Origin: Caryophanales bacterium UBA5026
Lineage (GTDB): Bacteria > Bacillota_I > Bacilli_A > RF39 > UBA660
Assembly (NCBI GenBank): GCA_002416285.1
Contig: DICM01000021.1
Span: 1-41,669 of the forward strand
Direction: 5' to 3'
DNA: 41,669 nt
The notes beneath the pieces were generated by a model that saw only the letters and a program-made list of their open reading frames with translations, was not told the DNA's origin and ran no database searches. Below, piece by piece: positions 1 through 7,938 of the stretch (its first letter is position 1; each line of letters opens with the position of its first letter). A program made the translations under genes and the position numbers.

Positions 1-14
1 TTCACAAGGGACAA

Positions 15-36
15 AATAAAAAAGCCTAACGGCTTT
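15..36 (-). terminator. Intrinsic terminator of glyS
   Basis: On the minus strand a 6-bp stem (AAAGCC/GGCTTT) with loop GTTA is followed by six U. The TAG stop codon of glyS lies inside the hairpin. Confidence 0.8.
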
Positions 37-1399
37 CTAATTGTTTTTCTATAAAAGGAACAACCTCTTCTAACTTTAATGTAATTTGTTCCATTGTATC
101 ACGATTGCGAAGAGTTACGGTTCCATTATTTAATGTTTCATCATCAATGGTAAGACAATATGGTGTTCCAATCACATCCTGACGACGATAACGTTTACCA
201 ATATTTCCACTTTCATCATAAGCAACCATAAATTTCTTTGATAAGCAATGATAAATTGCAAGAGCCTTTTCACTGTGCAACTTCTTTATAAGTGGTAAAA
301 TGGCTAACTTATAAGGTGCGACAGTTGGGGAAAAGTGCATAACTTCTCTGGTATCACCATTCTCTAAAGTTTGCTCTTCATAGGCATCAGTTAATACAGC
401 AAGAGTTAAACGATCGCATCCAACAGAAGATTCAACAACATATGGAATATATTTTTGATTGGTCTCTGGATCTAAATACTCCATTGATTTTTTAGAAAAC
501 TCTTGATGTCTTGACAAGTCATAATTCGTACGATTATGTGTACCCCAAAGTTCTCCAAAGCCCATTGGAAATTTATATTCAATATCACAAGCCTCTTTTG
601 CATAGTGAGCTAATTTCTCATGATCTTTATATCTTAAATTATCACGATTAAGACCTAATTTCATTAAAAATTCCATCGCATAATTTTTATAAAATTGATA
701 AAAATCACTATCGGTACCTTCTTTGCAGAACCATTGATGTTCCATCTGTTCAAATTCGATTGTACGGAACGTAAAGTTACCTGGGGTAATTTCATTACGA
801 AAAGCCTTTCCGATTTGGGCGATACCAAAAGGAACTTTTGCCCGCATTGTTCTTTGAACATTTTGAAAATTCACAAATTCTCCCTGAGCTGTCTCTGGAC
901 GTAAATAAATTTTACTTGTCGCATCTTTTACAACACCTCTATTTGTTTCGAACATCAAATTGAATTCGCGAATGTCGGTATAATTGCATTTCCCACATTT
1001 TGGACAAGGAATTTTATGATCATTAATATAATCTACCATTTCTTCATCTGTTAATGTATCTGGATTAATTTCATCAGTAAAACTTTCAATTAATTTATCA
1101 GCACGATGTCTCGTTTTACATTCTTTACAATCGATCAACGGATCTGTAAAACTTCCGACATGTCCACTCGCTTCCCAAACACGTGGGTTCATTAAAATAG
1201 CTGCATCAATACCAAAACTATTTTGACTTTCTTGAACGAAATGTTTCCACCATGCTCTTTTTATATTGTTTTTAAGTTCCACTCCAAGAGGACCATAATC
1301 CCAAGTGTTTGCTAATCCATCATAAATCTCACTTCCTTGAAAAACAAATCCATACATTTTGCATAGTGAAACTAATTTTTCCATTGCTATTGTTTCCAT
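26..1399 (-). CDS. glyS: Glycyl-tRNA synthetase, single-chain class II
   Basis: Charges tRNA-Gly with glycine in the cytoplasm. The 457-residue protein has the usual length of the homodimeric (eukaryote/archaeal-like) GlyRS, not the alpha2-beta2 form. Visible marks are the N-terminal YGFVFQGSEIYDG and WDYGPLG segments, a Cys-rich insertion (CKEC about residue 92, CPKCGKC about residue 130), the class II motif 2 region FRNEITPG and the C-terminal anticodon-binding domain. I start at the ATG at 1399, which has GGAGG five bases upstream; a longer frame from a TTG at 1423 would include that ribosome-binding site. A T-box leader and a consensus promoter lie upstream, so expression should rise when tRNA-Gly is uncharged. 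Transcribed alone, ending in a terminator overlapping the stop codon. Confidence 0.97.
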   Translation of the reverse strand: METIAMEKLVSLCKMYGFVFQGSEIYDGLANTWDYGPLGVELKNNIKRAWWKHFVQESQNSFGIDAAILMNPRVWEASGHVGSFTDPLIDCKECKTRHRADKLIESFTDEINPDTLTDEEMVDYINDHKIPCPKCGKCNYTDIREFNLMFETNRGVVKDATSKIYLRPETAQGEFVNFQNVQRTMRAKVPFGIAQIGKAFRNEITPGNFTFRTIEFEQMEHQWFCKEGTDSDFYQFYKNYAMEFLMKLGLNRDNLRYKDHEKLAHYAKEACDIEYKFPMGFGELWGTHNRTNYDLSRHQEFSKKSMEYLDPETNQKYIPYVVESSVGCDRLTLAVLTDAYEEQTLENGDTREVMHFSPTVAPYKLAILPLIKKLHSEKALAIYHCLSKKFMVAYDESGNIGKRYRRQDVIGTPYCLTIDDETLNNGTVTLRNRDTMEQITLKLEEVVPFIEKQLESR

Positions 1400-1422
1400 A
1401 TTTCCTCCTATCTGCGATAACA

Positions 1423-1543
1423 AAAAAAATCCTTCTAGAATAAGGACGAGTTGCCCCGCGGTTCCACCTTAATTATTCTAAAAGAATCAGCTTTTCTTAT
1501 ATTGCTCTTGGTTTCCAAGCCCGTCATCGCATTTCATATTACA
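1423..1543 (-). ncRNA. T-box riboswitch (glycine, compact) upstream of glyS
   Basis: The conserved T-box sequence AAGGTGGAACCGCG is read on the minus strand at 1470-1457. Upstream are a hairpin CTTGG-AAA-CCAAG (1519-1507) and a stem III-like hairpin ATTCT-TTT-AGAAT (1486-1474 region). The antiterminator can form between AAGG and CCTT (with extension AGAATAA/TTATTCT). The competing terminator is TCCTT-ATTCTAG-AAGGA followed by eight U, ending at about 1423. T-boxes sense uncharged tRNA; given the downstream gene this one should sense tRNA-Gly. The leader is only about 120 nt from the predicted start, so stem I must be short. A GGC codon at 1521-1519 is a candidate specifier, but I could not place the specifier loop with certainty. 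Confidence 0.93.
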
Positions 1544-1549
1544 TATAAT

Positions 1550-1578
1550 ATTATATTCAAAAAATAATACAATGTCAA
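1550..1578 (-). promoter_or_regulatory. Sigma-A promoter of the glyS T-box transcript
   Basis: Perfect TTGACA (1578-1573) and TATAAT (1555-1550) separated by 17 bases on the minus strand. Transcription should start near 1543, just ahead of the T-box leader. Confidence 0.9.
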
Positions 1579-1610
1579 TATTAGTATGTAACAAACGATA
1601 AAAGATAAAC

Positions 1611-1634
1611 AAAAAAAGTAGTTATAAAACTACT
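1611..1634 (-). terminator. Intrinsic terminator of the XRE gene
   Basis: AGTAGTT-TTAT-AACTACT hairpin (7 bp) followed by a run of U on the minus strand; the TAG stop of the upstream gene is in the 5' arm. Confidence 0.8.
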
Positions 1635-1857
1635 CTGCTTCCTTATTTTTCATTTTATCTAAATGATCTTCATAGAAAACGGCATCTGGCTTTTTTCCAA
1701 AAATTGCTGAAATACGAAGTGACATATCATATGAAAGTCTTCTTGTTTGATTTTCAATTTGGCAATAAAATGGTTTACTAATTCCTAGTTGATCAGCCAT
1801 ATATTGTGTCGTATATCTTTTCTTTTGTCTCATTTCTCTTAATTTTGCGTACATCAT
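1630..1857 (-). CDS. Small XRE-family helix-turn-helix regulator
   Basis: A 75-residue protein consisting almost only of an XRE/Cro-type helix-turn-helix (about residues 3-58: TTQYMADQLGISKPFYCQIE is the recognition region) with a short charged tail. It should bind DNA as a dimer. Start chosen at the first of two consecutive ATG codons, with GGAGG five bases upstream. It is transcribed alone, with its own terminator. A near-palindrome upstream of its -10 box suggests autoregulation. A HipA-like kinase gene lies about 1.1 kb away in the opposite orientation; XRE proteins often partner HipA-type kinases, but distance and orientation give no direct support here. The regulated genes are unknown. 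Confidence 0.85.
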   Translation of the reverse strand: MMYAKLREMRQKKRYTTQYMADQLGISKPFYCQIENQTRRLSYDMSLRISAIFGKKPDAVFYEDHLDKMKNKEAE

Positions 1858-1875
1858 ACTACCTCCATCAAGAAT

Positions 1876-1905
1876 ATTATAACATAAAGTATGCTAAGAG
1901 TGTAC
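1876..1905 (-). promoter_or_regulatory. Promoter and candidate autoregulatory operator of the XRE gene
   Basis: A TATAAT -10 box (1881-1876, minus strand) lies just upstream of the gene. An imperfect palindrome GTATGCTAAGAGTGTAC at 1889-1905 (five of seven arm positions complementary) covers the spacer and -35 region, a usual position for an XRE operator. No good -35 hexamer is visible. The operator role is an inference. Confidence 0.4.
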
Positions 1906-1988
1906 CGTTTTTGCACAAAAAAAGAGATGAAATTATTGTGAAACAGAAAGATACAATAAAAAGAGAAAAAACCTTAAAAATAACAACG

Positions 1989-2013
1989 TAAAAATGACTA
2001 TTAAAGTCATTTT
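1989..2013 (-). terminator. Intrinsic terminator of the yebC-family gene
   Basis: AAAATGACT-TTAAT-AGTCATTTT hairpin (9 bp) and a short U run on the minus strand, touching the TAA stop codon at 2012-2014. Confidence 0.75.
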
Positions 2014-2728
2014 ATGCTACATTATGAAATACATTTTGAACATCTTCAATTTCATCTAACATATTCGTCAAGCGTTCAAATAATTCTAAATCTTCACCAG
2101 TTAAAGTAACCTTCTCTTTTGGTAACCAAGCTGAAATTTCATCTACATCAAAAGAAACACTTGGTAATTTTGTGCTAATCGCTTCATGGATAGCATTAAA
2201 ATCAGAAGGATTCCCATAAATAATGACCATATCATCATTCATCTCGATATCCTCGACATCTACTCCACCTTCGATTAAAGCATCAATTGTTTCTTCTTCT
2301 GTTAAAGCTTTAAATCCAATTACTGCACAATTATCATAATTAAATGAAACACTACCATTCACACCCATTTTGCTTTTGCATTTATTAAGAGCAGCCCTGA
2401 TGCTACTAATCGTTCGATTCACATTATCTGTTAGACAATCAACAATCAGAGTAGAACCAGCTGGTCCAAACATTTCATAACGTGCATGATCATAATTCTC
2501 ATCTACACCACTATTTACTTTATCAATTGCTCTTTTGATGATATCTCCTGGAACTTGTTCTTTTTTTGCTTTTTCCATCAAATGTTTTAGCGAGGCATTA
2601 CTGATAGGATCAGTACCACCCTTTTTTGCCGCATCATAAATTTCACGAGCATACATTGAATATAGTTTTGCTTTTGCGGCACCAGTTTTTTGAATACTTG
2701 CTTTTCTTACTTCATAAGCTCTTCCCAT
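2012..2728 (-). CDS. YebC/PmpR (TACO1) family protein
   Basis: The 238-residue protein is a full-length member of the YebC/PmpR family. The N-terminus MGRAYEVRKASIQKTGAAKAK and the segment AREIYDAAKKGGTDP are characteristic, as is the middle segment YEMFGPAGSTLIVDCLTDN. Members have been described as transcriptional regulators and, in more recent work, as ribosome-associated factors that relieve stalling on proline-rich stretches (TACO1 is the mitochondrial relative). Which role applies cannot be told from sequence. The ATG at 2728 follows GGAGGAGATAAG. It is transcribed alone from a promoter about 25 bases upstream and ends in its own terminator. Confidence 0.93.
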   Translation of the reverse strand: MGRAYEVRKASIQKTGAAKAKLYSMYAREIYDAAKKGGTDPISNASLKHLMEKAKKEQVPGDIIKRAIDKVNSGVDENYDHARYEMFGPAGSTLIVDCLTDNVNRTISSIRAALNKCKSKMGVNGSVSFNYDNCAVIGFKALTEEETIDALIEGGVDVEDIEMNDDMVIIYGNPSDFNAIHEAISTKLPSVSFDVDEISAWLPKEKVTLTGEDLELFERLTNMLDEIEDVQNVFHNVA

Positions 2729-2751
2729 CTTATCTCCTCCATATCAAAATT

Positions 2752-2781
2752 ATTTTACAATATTTATTCGATGTTGTGCAA
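2752..2781 (-). promoter_or_regulatory. Sigma-A-type promoter of the yebC-family gene
   Basis: TTGCAC (2781-2776) and TAAAAT (2757-2752) on the minus strand with an 18-base spacer, about 25 bases upstream of the start codon. Confidence 0.6.
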
Positions 2782-2828
2782 CCCTTTTCTACATTATATG
2801 AAAGAAAATTGATCGTTCATACATTTTT

Positions 2829-2849
2829 TTGTTATACTAATTATAACAA
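2829..2849. repeat. Perfect 8-bp inverted repeat between yebC and the HipA-like gene
   Basis: TTGTTATA-CTAAT-TATAACAA. On the plus strand no U run follows, so it is not an ordinary terminator in that direction. It sits in a 255-base intergenic region upstream of the HipA-like kinase gene and could be a regulator-binding site; that role is a guess. Confidence 0.5.
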
Positions 2850-2983
2850 TCCTATAATGATGAAATATACCAATAGAATGCAACATGAATAATATTAATT
2901 AAAATTAACAGGAATTCAGAAACTATAGAATTAAGCATTAAGTTCTTGTAAAATTATGATAAAATAGTGATAAGAGGTGACAT

Positions 2984-4192
2984 ATGGAATGTTATTTAAT
3001 GAATAGGGACAAAAAGGTATTTCGACTAGAATATAACGATATCTTATCAGGATTCGATAAGATTTATGAAATCTATGATATTTCTTTTGCTCCTCTAATT
3101 GTTTCGGCAGCAAAAGAAAATAGTAATCTGGTTTTAAAGGAATTAAATAAGTGGTTTAGAAACAGAGGAATTCCTTCTTGGCGTGATGATTTAGAGAGAT
3201 TACTTTACAGACTAAATGTCGATACCACAGATGAATTACTAAATAAGGCATATGGTCTTTCTCTATCAGATCAATACTGGGTAAAACCAGTTTCAAAAAA
3301 TATCACTCATGATGACATTAATTTCTTTGATCATGAATTCAATAGTGCCGATTTTGCAAATGCAACTTTTATAAATGACTCAGTAAAACTAGAGAATATT
3401 AATTTAATGACACCAAATAACACTACTGATGGTATGTTAAAAAAAAGTTGGATTATTGAAATGGAAAACAGAATTTTAGTAAAAGGTGGTTACAAAAACA
3501 GTACCCAGCAACCATTAAATGAATTTCTCGCATCACTTATCTGTGAAAGATTAGGTTTTGATCATGTAAAATATCAAATTGATGTCATTAATGGCAAACT
3601 TGTTTCTAAATGTAACTGTTTTATTACAAAAAACACTGAATTAATTGGTGCCCATAACGTTTTTTCTGGATATAAACGGCAGAATCCTCTAGAAGATTAC
3701 GAATATTTTATTCATATATTACAAAAAAATGGAATCAAAAATCCGAGAGAAAAAATAGAAAATATGCTATTATTAGATTATATTATTCGTAATGTAGATA
3801 GGCATCTAAATAATTTTGGTATAATACGTGATGTTAATACCCTCAAATGGCTAGATATTGCACCTATTTTTGATAATGGGCAATCAATGGAAATTTTAGA
3901 TTCTACACAAAATTCTATCATTGTCGAAGAAAGTGGAAAGTTTTTTTATGATGTTGTTCCTTTTAATTGGCTTTTAACCGTAATTAAAGACATGAGCCGT
4001 TTTGATTTTACAAAGCTAAATGGAATAGTTGAAATTTGGGAAGAAACGTTAAAAAGATATCAATATGCCAGTGGCATGACTGATGAAAAAATATATAGAT
4101 TATGCTATCTGTTAAATAATCGTATTGAAAATCTCCAAAATTTGTACCCCAATAATATAGAGGAAGTGAGGTCTTCAAAGAAAATATTATGA
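2984..4192 (+). CDS. HipA-like serine/threonine kinase
   Basis: A 402-residue protein whose C-terminal two thirds carry the HipA-type kinase fold. Seen: a probable ATP-binding lysine in ILVKGGY (K167), the catalytic-loop motif VDRHLNNFG (D272, N277), and the metal-binding motif APIFDNGQS (D297). The first 140 residues are not the usual HipA N-subdomain and I do not recognise them. HipA of E. coli phosphorylates glutamyl-tRNA synthetase and drives growth arrest; many Firmicutes members have unknown targets. No HipB-type antitoxin gene is adjacent. The ATG at 2984 follows GAGGTG. Its stop overlaps the next start in an ATGA, so it is co-translated with a pseudouridine synthase. The kinase assignment is firm, the toxin role is not. 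Confidence 0.8.
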   Translation: MECYLMNRDKKVFRLEYNDILSGFDKIYEIYDISFAPLIVSAAKENSNLVLKELNKWFRNRGIPSWRDDLERLLYRLNVDTTDELLNKAYGLSLSDQYWVKPVSKNITHDDINFFDHEFNSADFANATFINDSVKLENINLMTPNNTTDGMLKKSWIIEMENRILVKGGYKNSTQQPLNEFLASLICERLGFDHVKYQIDVINGKLVSKCNCFITKNTELIGAHNVFSGYKRQNPLEDYEYFIHILQKNGIKNPREKIENMLLLDYIIRNVDRHLNNFGIIRDVNTLKWLDIAPIFDNGQSMEILDSTQNSIIVEESGKFFYDVVPFNWLLTVIKDMSRFDFTKLNGIVEIWEETLKRYQYASGMTDEKIYRLCYLLNNRIENLQNLYPNNIEEVRSSKKIL

Positions 4193-5007
4193 AAGAAATA
4201 TTAATCGATTGGATTATAACTAATTTCAATAAAACTCATAAACAAGCAAAATCATTACTTAGTAAAGAACAAATATTAGTAAATGGAAAAATAGAAACAC
4301 AATATAATTATATTGTAAATGTAAATGATAAAATTAGTATCAAAAATTCCATTGAAACAGAAAAATGGGATATCCCTATCATTTATGAAGATAACAATAT
4401 AATTGTTGTCGATAAACCAAGTGGACTTCTAACGATTGCCACGACAAAAGAGAAACAAAATACACTCTATACTTTAGTAAGTAATTATGTAAAAACAAAA
4501 CAAAAGCAAGCTAAAATATTCATTGTTCATAGACTTGATAAAGATACCTCTGGGATAGTTTTATTAGCAAAATCAGAAAAAGTTAAAAACCTATACCAAG
4601 AGAATTGGGAGGAATTGGTAAAATATCGAGGATACATTGCAATTATTGAAGGACAATTAGATAAAAAGAAAGATACCATCACTTTACACTTGGAAGAAAA
4701 CAAACAATACCAAATGTATGTTTCAAAAAAAGGAAAAAAGGCCATTACAAAATATGAAGTGATAAAAGAAAATAGTAAATACTCAGAATTAGAGATTGAA
4801 TTATTAACTGGTAGAAAAAATCAAATTAGAATTACTTTTGCTCATCTTGGACATCCGATTGTTGGGGATGAAAAATATGGTGCGAAAAAAGTAACAACTA
4901 TAAAATTAGGTCTCCATGCACATAAATTGATTATAATGAATCCAGTTACAAAAAAAGAAATGAGTTTCATTTCTCCAAAACCAAAACAATTTAAAAAAAT
5001 TATATAA
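4189..5007 (+). CDS. RluA-family pseudouridine synthase with S4 domain
   Basis: Converts uridine to pseudouridine in rRNA or tRNA. The 272-residue protein has an N-terminal S4-like RNA-binding region (about 1-50), followed by the RluA/RluD catalytic domain with IIVVDKPSGL (72-80) and the signature HRLDKDTSG (114-122), where D117 is the catalytic aspartate. The LLTGRKNQIR segment near residue 204 is also typical of the family. It overlaps the HipA-like gene by four bases (ATGA) and should be translationally coupled to it. The target position cannot be predicted. It ends in a strong bidirectional terminator. Confidence 0.93.
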   Translation: MKEILIDWIITNFNKTHKQAKSLLSKEQILVNGKIETQYNYIVNVNDKISIKNSIETEKWDIPIIYEDNNIIVVDKPSGLLTIATTKEKQNTLYTLVSNYVKTKQKQAKIFIVHRLDKDTSGIVLLAKSEKVKNLYQENWEELVKYRGYIAIIEGQLDKKKDTITLHLEENKQYQMYVSKKGKKAITKYEVIKENSKYSELEIELLTGRKNQIRITFAHLGHPIVGDEKYGAKKVTTIKLGLHAHKLIIMNPVTKKEMSFISPKPKQFKKII

Positions 5008-5036
5008 AAAACAGTAGAAAAATCTACTGCTTTTTT
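5006..5036. terminator. Bidirectional intrinsic terminator between converging genes
   Basis: CAGTAGA-AAAA-TCTACTG hairpin flanked by an A run on the left and a T run on the right, so it can terminate both the plus-strand rluA-type operon and the minus-strand cotD-like gene. Confidence 0.85.
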
Positions 5037-5037
5037 A

Positions 5038-5376
5038 TTAGCAACAACTACCAGGACATTTACCGCATTCAATGTTGCAAACTTGGTTTTCTTCTGAACA
5101 AGTATATTGTGGAGTATAAGTGTGTTTGTAGATGTGTTTGTTAATTACATGTGTATGCATTGGACATACATGTGGAACTTCATGATAGAACTCTCTTTCT
5201 ACACAGCTAGTAGTAGTTGGTTCAATAACTGGTTGTTCCATTTGTGGTGCGCTCATTTGTGACATTCCCATTTGTGGCATTCCCATTTGTGGATCATTAA
5301 CACCCATTCCATATCCTGGATCAAATGCTCCTCCAAATCCTTGGCGTGAGCAGCAACATTTTCGATTTAAAAACAT
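5038..5376 (-). CDS. CotD-like spore coat protein
   Basis: A 112-residue Cys-, His-, Met- and Pro-rich protein. The segment EVPHVCPMHTHVINKHIYKH (about residues 65-84) matches the Bacillus CotD pattern, in which a VPHIHP-type motif is followed by regularly spaced His and aromatic residues. The N-terminus has a CCC cluster, the middle has repeated QMGM-type units, and the C-terminus ends CGKCPGSCC. CotD is an inner-coat protein cross-linked around the spore. The start at 5376 is preceded by AAGGGGGA, so the upstream ATG at 5406 is not used. An upstream CATATGATA element fits a mother-cell sigma -10. It has no signal peptide, as expected for a protein deposited from the mother cell. Confidence 0.75.
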   Translation of the reverse strand: MFLNRKCCCSRQGFGGAFDPGYGMGVNDPQMGMPQMGMSQMSAPQMEQPVIEPTTTSCVEREFYHEVPHVCPMHTHVINKHIYKHTYTPQYTCSEENQVCNIECGKCPGSCC

Positions 5377-5400
5377 ATTCTTTTCCCCCTTATCTAGTGT

Positions 5401-5432
5401 TATCATATGATGACTGAGGAAAAGTGAATATG
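5401..5432 (-). promoter_or_regulatory. Candidate mother-cell (sigma-E/K-like) promoter of the cotD-like gene
   Basis: CATATGATA at 5409-5401 (minus strand) matches the sigma-K -10 pattern CATANNNTA and places the transcript start about 17 bases before the start codon. A CATATTC element at 5432-5426 resembles a sigma-E -35 box, though its spacing is about three bases too long. There is no TTGACA/TATAAT pair nearby. Confidence 0.4.
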
Positions 5433-5449
5433 TTATTCGCCTTAATAAA

Positions 5450-6682
5450 TTAATTTTGATCTATTAAAATTGTCTCAGTAGAAAAGTTAAAATTAAGGTT
5501 GCCGATAATGTTACAAAAATCATCAAAATTAAATTGATCTAAATATGAAATAGTATCCAGATGTGGGTAATCATATCCCACTATATTTGTAATAAAAGGA
5601 TATATAATTCCATCGGAAGTTTCTGGACGCAACACAAAATCAAGCTTAGTATCTTTTATACAAAGTTCAAAAGCTTCTTGATCTAATGTCGGGTGCTGAA
5701 TAGAATCTAGTATATTTGCTTTTAAATTATCAAACTGAGTTGTATAACTTCCAATCGTAAATATCATAAAATGTGATAAATTTTGTCTACTGAACATTAA
5801 ACGATCTCGAATAATATTTTTTTCAATTAGTTTTTTACGTAGTGGTGATAAACTCCCAAAATTCATTTTTATAAAATAAGAAAAATAAAAATCTAATTGA
5901 AGCTTCTCTTCGTTTGATAAATGATCTAAATTAATTTTAAACGTTAAATTATACATAGGTTCACCAGTTGGTAAAGATACTTCACCTTTCAAATTTACAA
6001 TTTCATCTGGTTCCTCTATGTTTGTCTTTTCTACTTTACTTGTTTGAAAAGAGAGTGATTGATAGAGTTTTTCAATTTGCTCTACCATTTTTTTCTCATC
6101 AAAATTACCTACAACGACAATGAATTCATTCTCGGGTTTATAAAAAGATTCAAAACAGAGCTTAATATCATCAACTGTAATGGAATCTAATTGCTCTATC
6201 GTTCCAAGATTATTCCGATATGAAATATTATGAAAAATATTTCTCATCGTTTCTTCCATAATTCTTCTGCTCTTCTGATCCTTGCGCATTCGTATTTCAT
6301 CACGAATCGCAAATTTTGTTTCTTCCAATTTCTCTGGTGTGAATTCTACACTATGAATTCCTTTAATTAATCGTTCTAATCCTTCATAAACGTTTGTTAC
6401 AGCATCAAAGAAAAATAAAGTGTGATCAGAATAAGTAGCTCCATTTGAGTCCATATGGCACCCACCGAAATATTTCATTAGATTACCATAATTACTCTCT
6501 TCTAGAACATAATGTTCTATTAAGTGTGCCATACCATCGACAATATGATGATTTTCACCATTTACTTTAAAATCAGAATCAAAACCACCATATTTCACAA
6601 CTAAGTTAACACTTACCGAATGTTTATTAGAATCATTATAACAGTAAATAGAAAGTCCATTAGATAATGTATAGCTATTCAT
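5450..6682 (-). CDS. M16-family zinc metallopeptidase, YmfH type (catalytic subunit)
   Basis: A 410-residue M16 peptidase. The inverted zinc motif HLIEH (H53, E56, H57) is intact, and the distal glutamate lies in the KFAIRDEIRMRKD helix near residue 135. The length is that of one half of a pitrilysin, so it should pair with an inactive partner, as YmfF and YmfH do in Bacilli. The partner is the gene just upstream: its TAA and this ATG share one base (TAATG), implying translational coupling and equal synthesis. No signal peptide is present, so it acts in the cytoplasm. Substrate unknown; peptide or leader processing is typical of the family. No terminator is evident downstream. Confidence 0.88.
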   Translation of the reverse strand: MNSYTLSNGLSIYCYNDSNKHSVSVNLVVKYGGFDSDFKVNGENHHIVDGMAHLIEHYVLEESNYGNLMKYFGGCHMDSNGATYSDHTLFFFDAVTNVYEGLERLIKGIHSVEFTPEKLEETKFAIRDEIRMRKDQKSRRIMEETMRNIFHNISYRNNLGTIEQLDSITVDDIKLCFESFYKPENEFIVVVGNFDEKKMVEQIEKLYQSLSFQTSKVEKTNIEEPDEIVNLKGEVSLPTGEPMYNLTFKINLDHLSNEEKLQLDFYFSYFIKMNFGSLSPLRKKLIEKNIIRDRLMFSRQNLSHFMIFTIGSYTTQFDNLKANILDSIQHPTLDQEAFELCIKDTKLDFVLRPETSDGIIYPFITNIVGYDYPHLDTISYLDQFNFDDFCNIIGNLNFNFSTETILIDQN

Positions 6683-7929
6683 TAATTACCAACCCCTACT
6701 CCCTTTAAAAAATAAATCAAATCAAGTTCGAAACGATCTAATAAATCTATCAGTGTTGATGATTTCATATTCATAATAATCTCTGATTCTTCGAGAGTAG
6801 TCTTTTCAATTCCAAAGAATTGATCAATACAATCATAAAGAATACTATACTTTTCATCTAGCTTGCGCATTAAATTAATATTGGTTCTCTCTTGAATAAT
6901 AGATAATTGCTTTCTTAAAAACTCTGTATCATATAAACCATTTATAGTTTCTTTCACTTTTTTAATCGATTCATCCCTTACATCTTGATTGACCCCACAA
7001 GTAATGGTAAGTAGTCCAAAATGGCTATAAGATGAACTTCCAGCATGATAGACTAATTTTGCTTCATCGCGAAGTTTTGTCATTAATAAATTAGTCGACT
7101 GTGAGGAAAGAATTCGACTTATTACCATTAATGGTATCCGATCTTCTTCTTTCATATTTTTAACTTTATATACCATCGTTAAAATAGATTCTTGAAATGG
7201 CATTTCATCCTCTAAAAGTTTTATATCCGAACGATGTTTTAAAAATTCATTACAATCTAATTTTATTTTTGGAACATTCCGGTTAAACTGCCATTCTTTT
7301 TCTAAAAAAGAACTGAACTCATTTAATTCTGAAGAACCAAATAAAAAAATAAAAGGAGTATTATTTATAATCACATCACGATAATACTCAAAGACCTTTT
7401 CAGAGGTCAAGAATTCCAATTGTTCCGGATAAAATGGGAGTTTATTACATAAAAATCCTCCTGGATTTAATTCATTCATAATTCGTTTATATGCGTAAAA
7501 ACTTTTATCTTTTTCACTGTTTTTTAAATTCATTCTAATACGATTTCGCTCTATTTCAAACATCGGAAAAATACCACTGTCTACATTAGGGCGAAGAATC
7601 GTACTTTGAAAAAATTGAATACAATCTTCTAGATTTATCTCTGGAATTACCTTCTTTTTTGGAACCTGTAACGTAAAACGTAAAAATAACATTGTTCCAA
7701 TCGACTCTATCCCAGCAGTCATTGTAATAATATATTTTCTAGAACACTCTCTATCCATCAGATCTTCTTCCGGATAATCTTTGTTTGTTTTCATTAAAAG
7801 TGAGGGAAGAATAGTTCTCTCCGCTATTGTTTCGATATTATTTTCAAGTGGAAACCATAGTTGTATCATATTAGTATCAAAATCATCATTCTTAAAATAA
7901 ACTGGATGATTTTGCATTACACCTACCAT
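6682..7929 (-). CDS. M16-family peptidase-like protein, YmfF type (non-catalytic subunit)
   Basis: A 415-residue protein of M16 size and fold type but without any HxxEH motif, as expected for the structural half of the YmfF/YmfH heterodimer. The conserved-looking segment is the C-terminal half, including LMTKLRDEAKLVYHAGSSSY, equivalent to the substrate-closing region of M16 proteins. The start at 7929 follows AAGGAGG; a second in-frame ATG 15 bases downstream is possible. It lies nine bases downstream of the end of ffh, so ffh, this gene and the catalytic subunit probably form one operon. Confidence 0.8.
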   Translation of the reverse strand: MVGVMQNHPVYFKNDDFDTNMIQLWFPLENNIETIAERTILPSLLMKTNKDYPEEDLMDRECSRKYIITMTAGIESIGTMLFLRFTLQVPKKKVIPEINLEDCIQFFQSTILRPNVDSGIFPMFEIERNRIRMNLKNSEKDKSFYAYKRIMNELNPGGFLCNKLPFYPEQLEFLTSEKVFEYYRDVIINNTPFIFLFGSSELNEFSSFLEKEWQFNRNVPKIKLDCNEFLKHRSDIKLLEDEMPFQESILTMVYKVKNMKEEDRIPLMVISRILSSQSTNLLMTKLRDEAKLVYHAGSSSYSHFGLLTITCGVNQDVRDESIKKVKETINGLYDTEFLRKQLSIIQERTNINLMRKLDEKYSILYDCIDQFFGIEKTTLEESEIIMNMKSSTLIDLLDRFELDLIYFLKGVGVGN

Positions 7930-7938
7930 AACTCCTCC

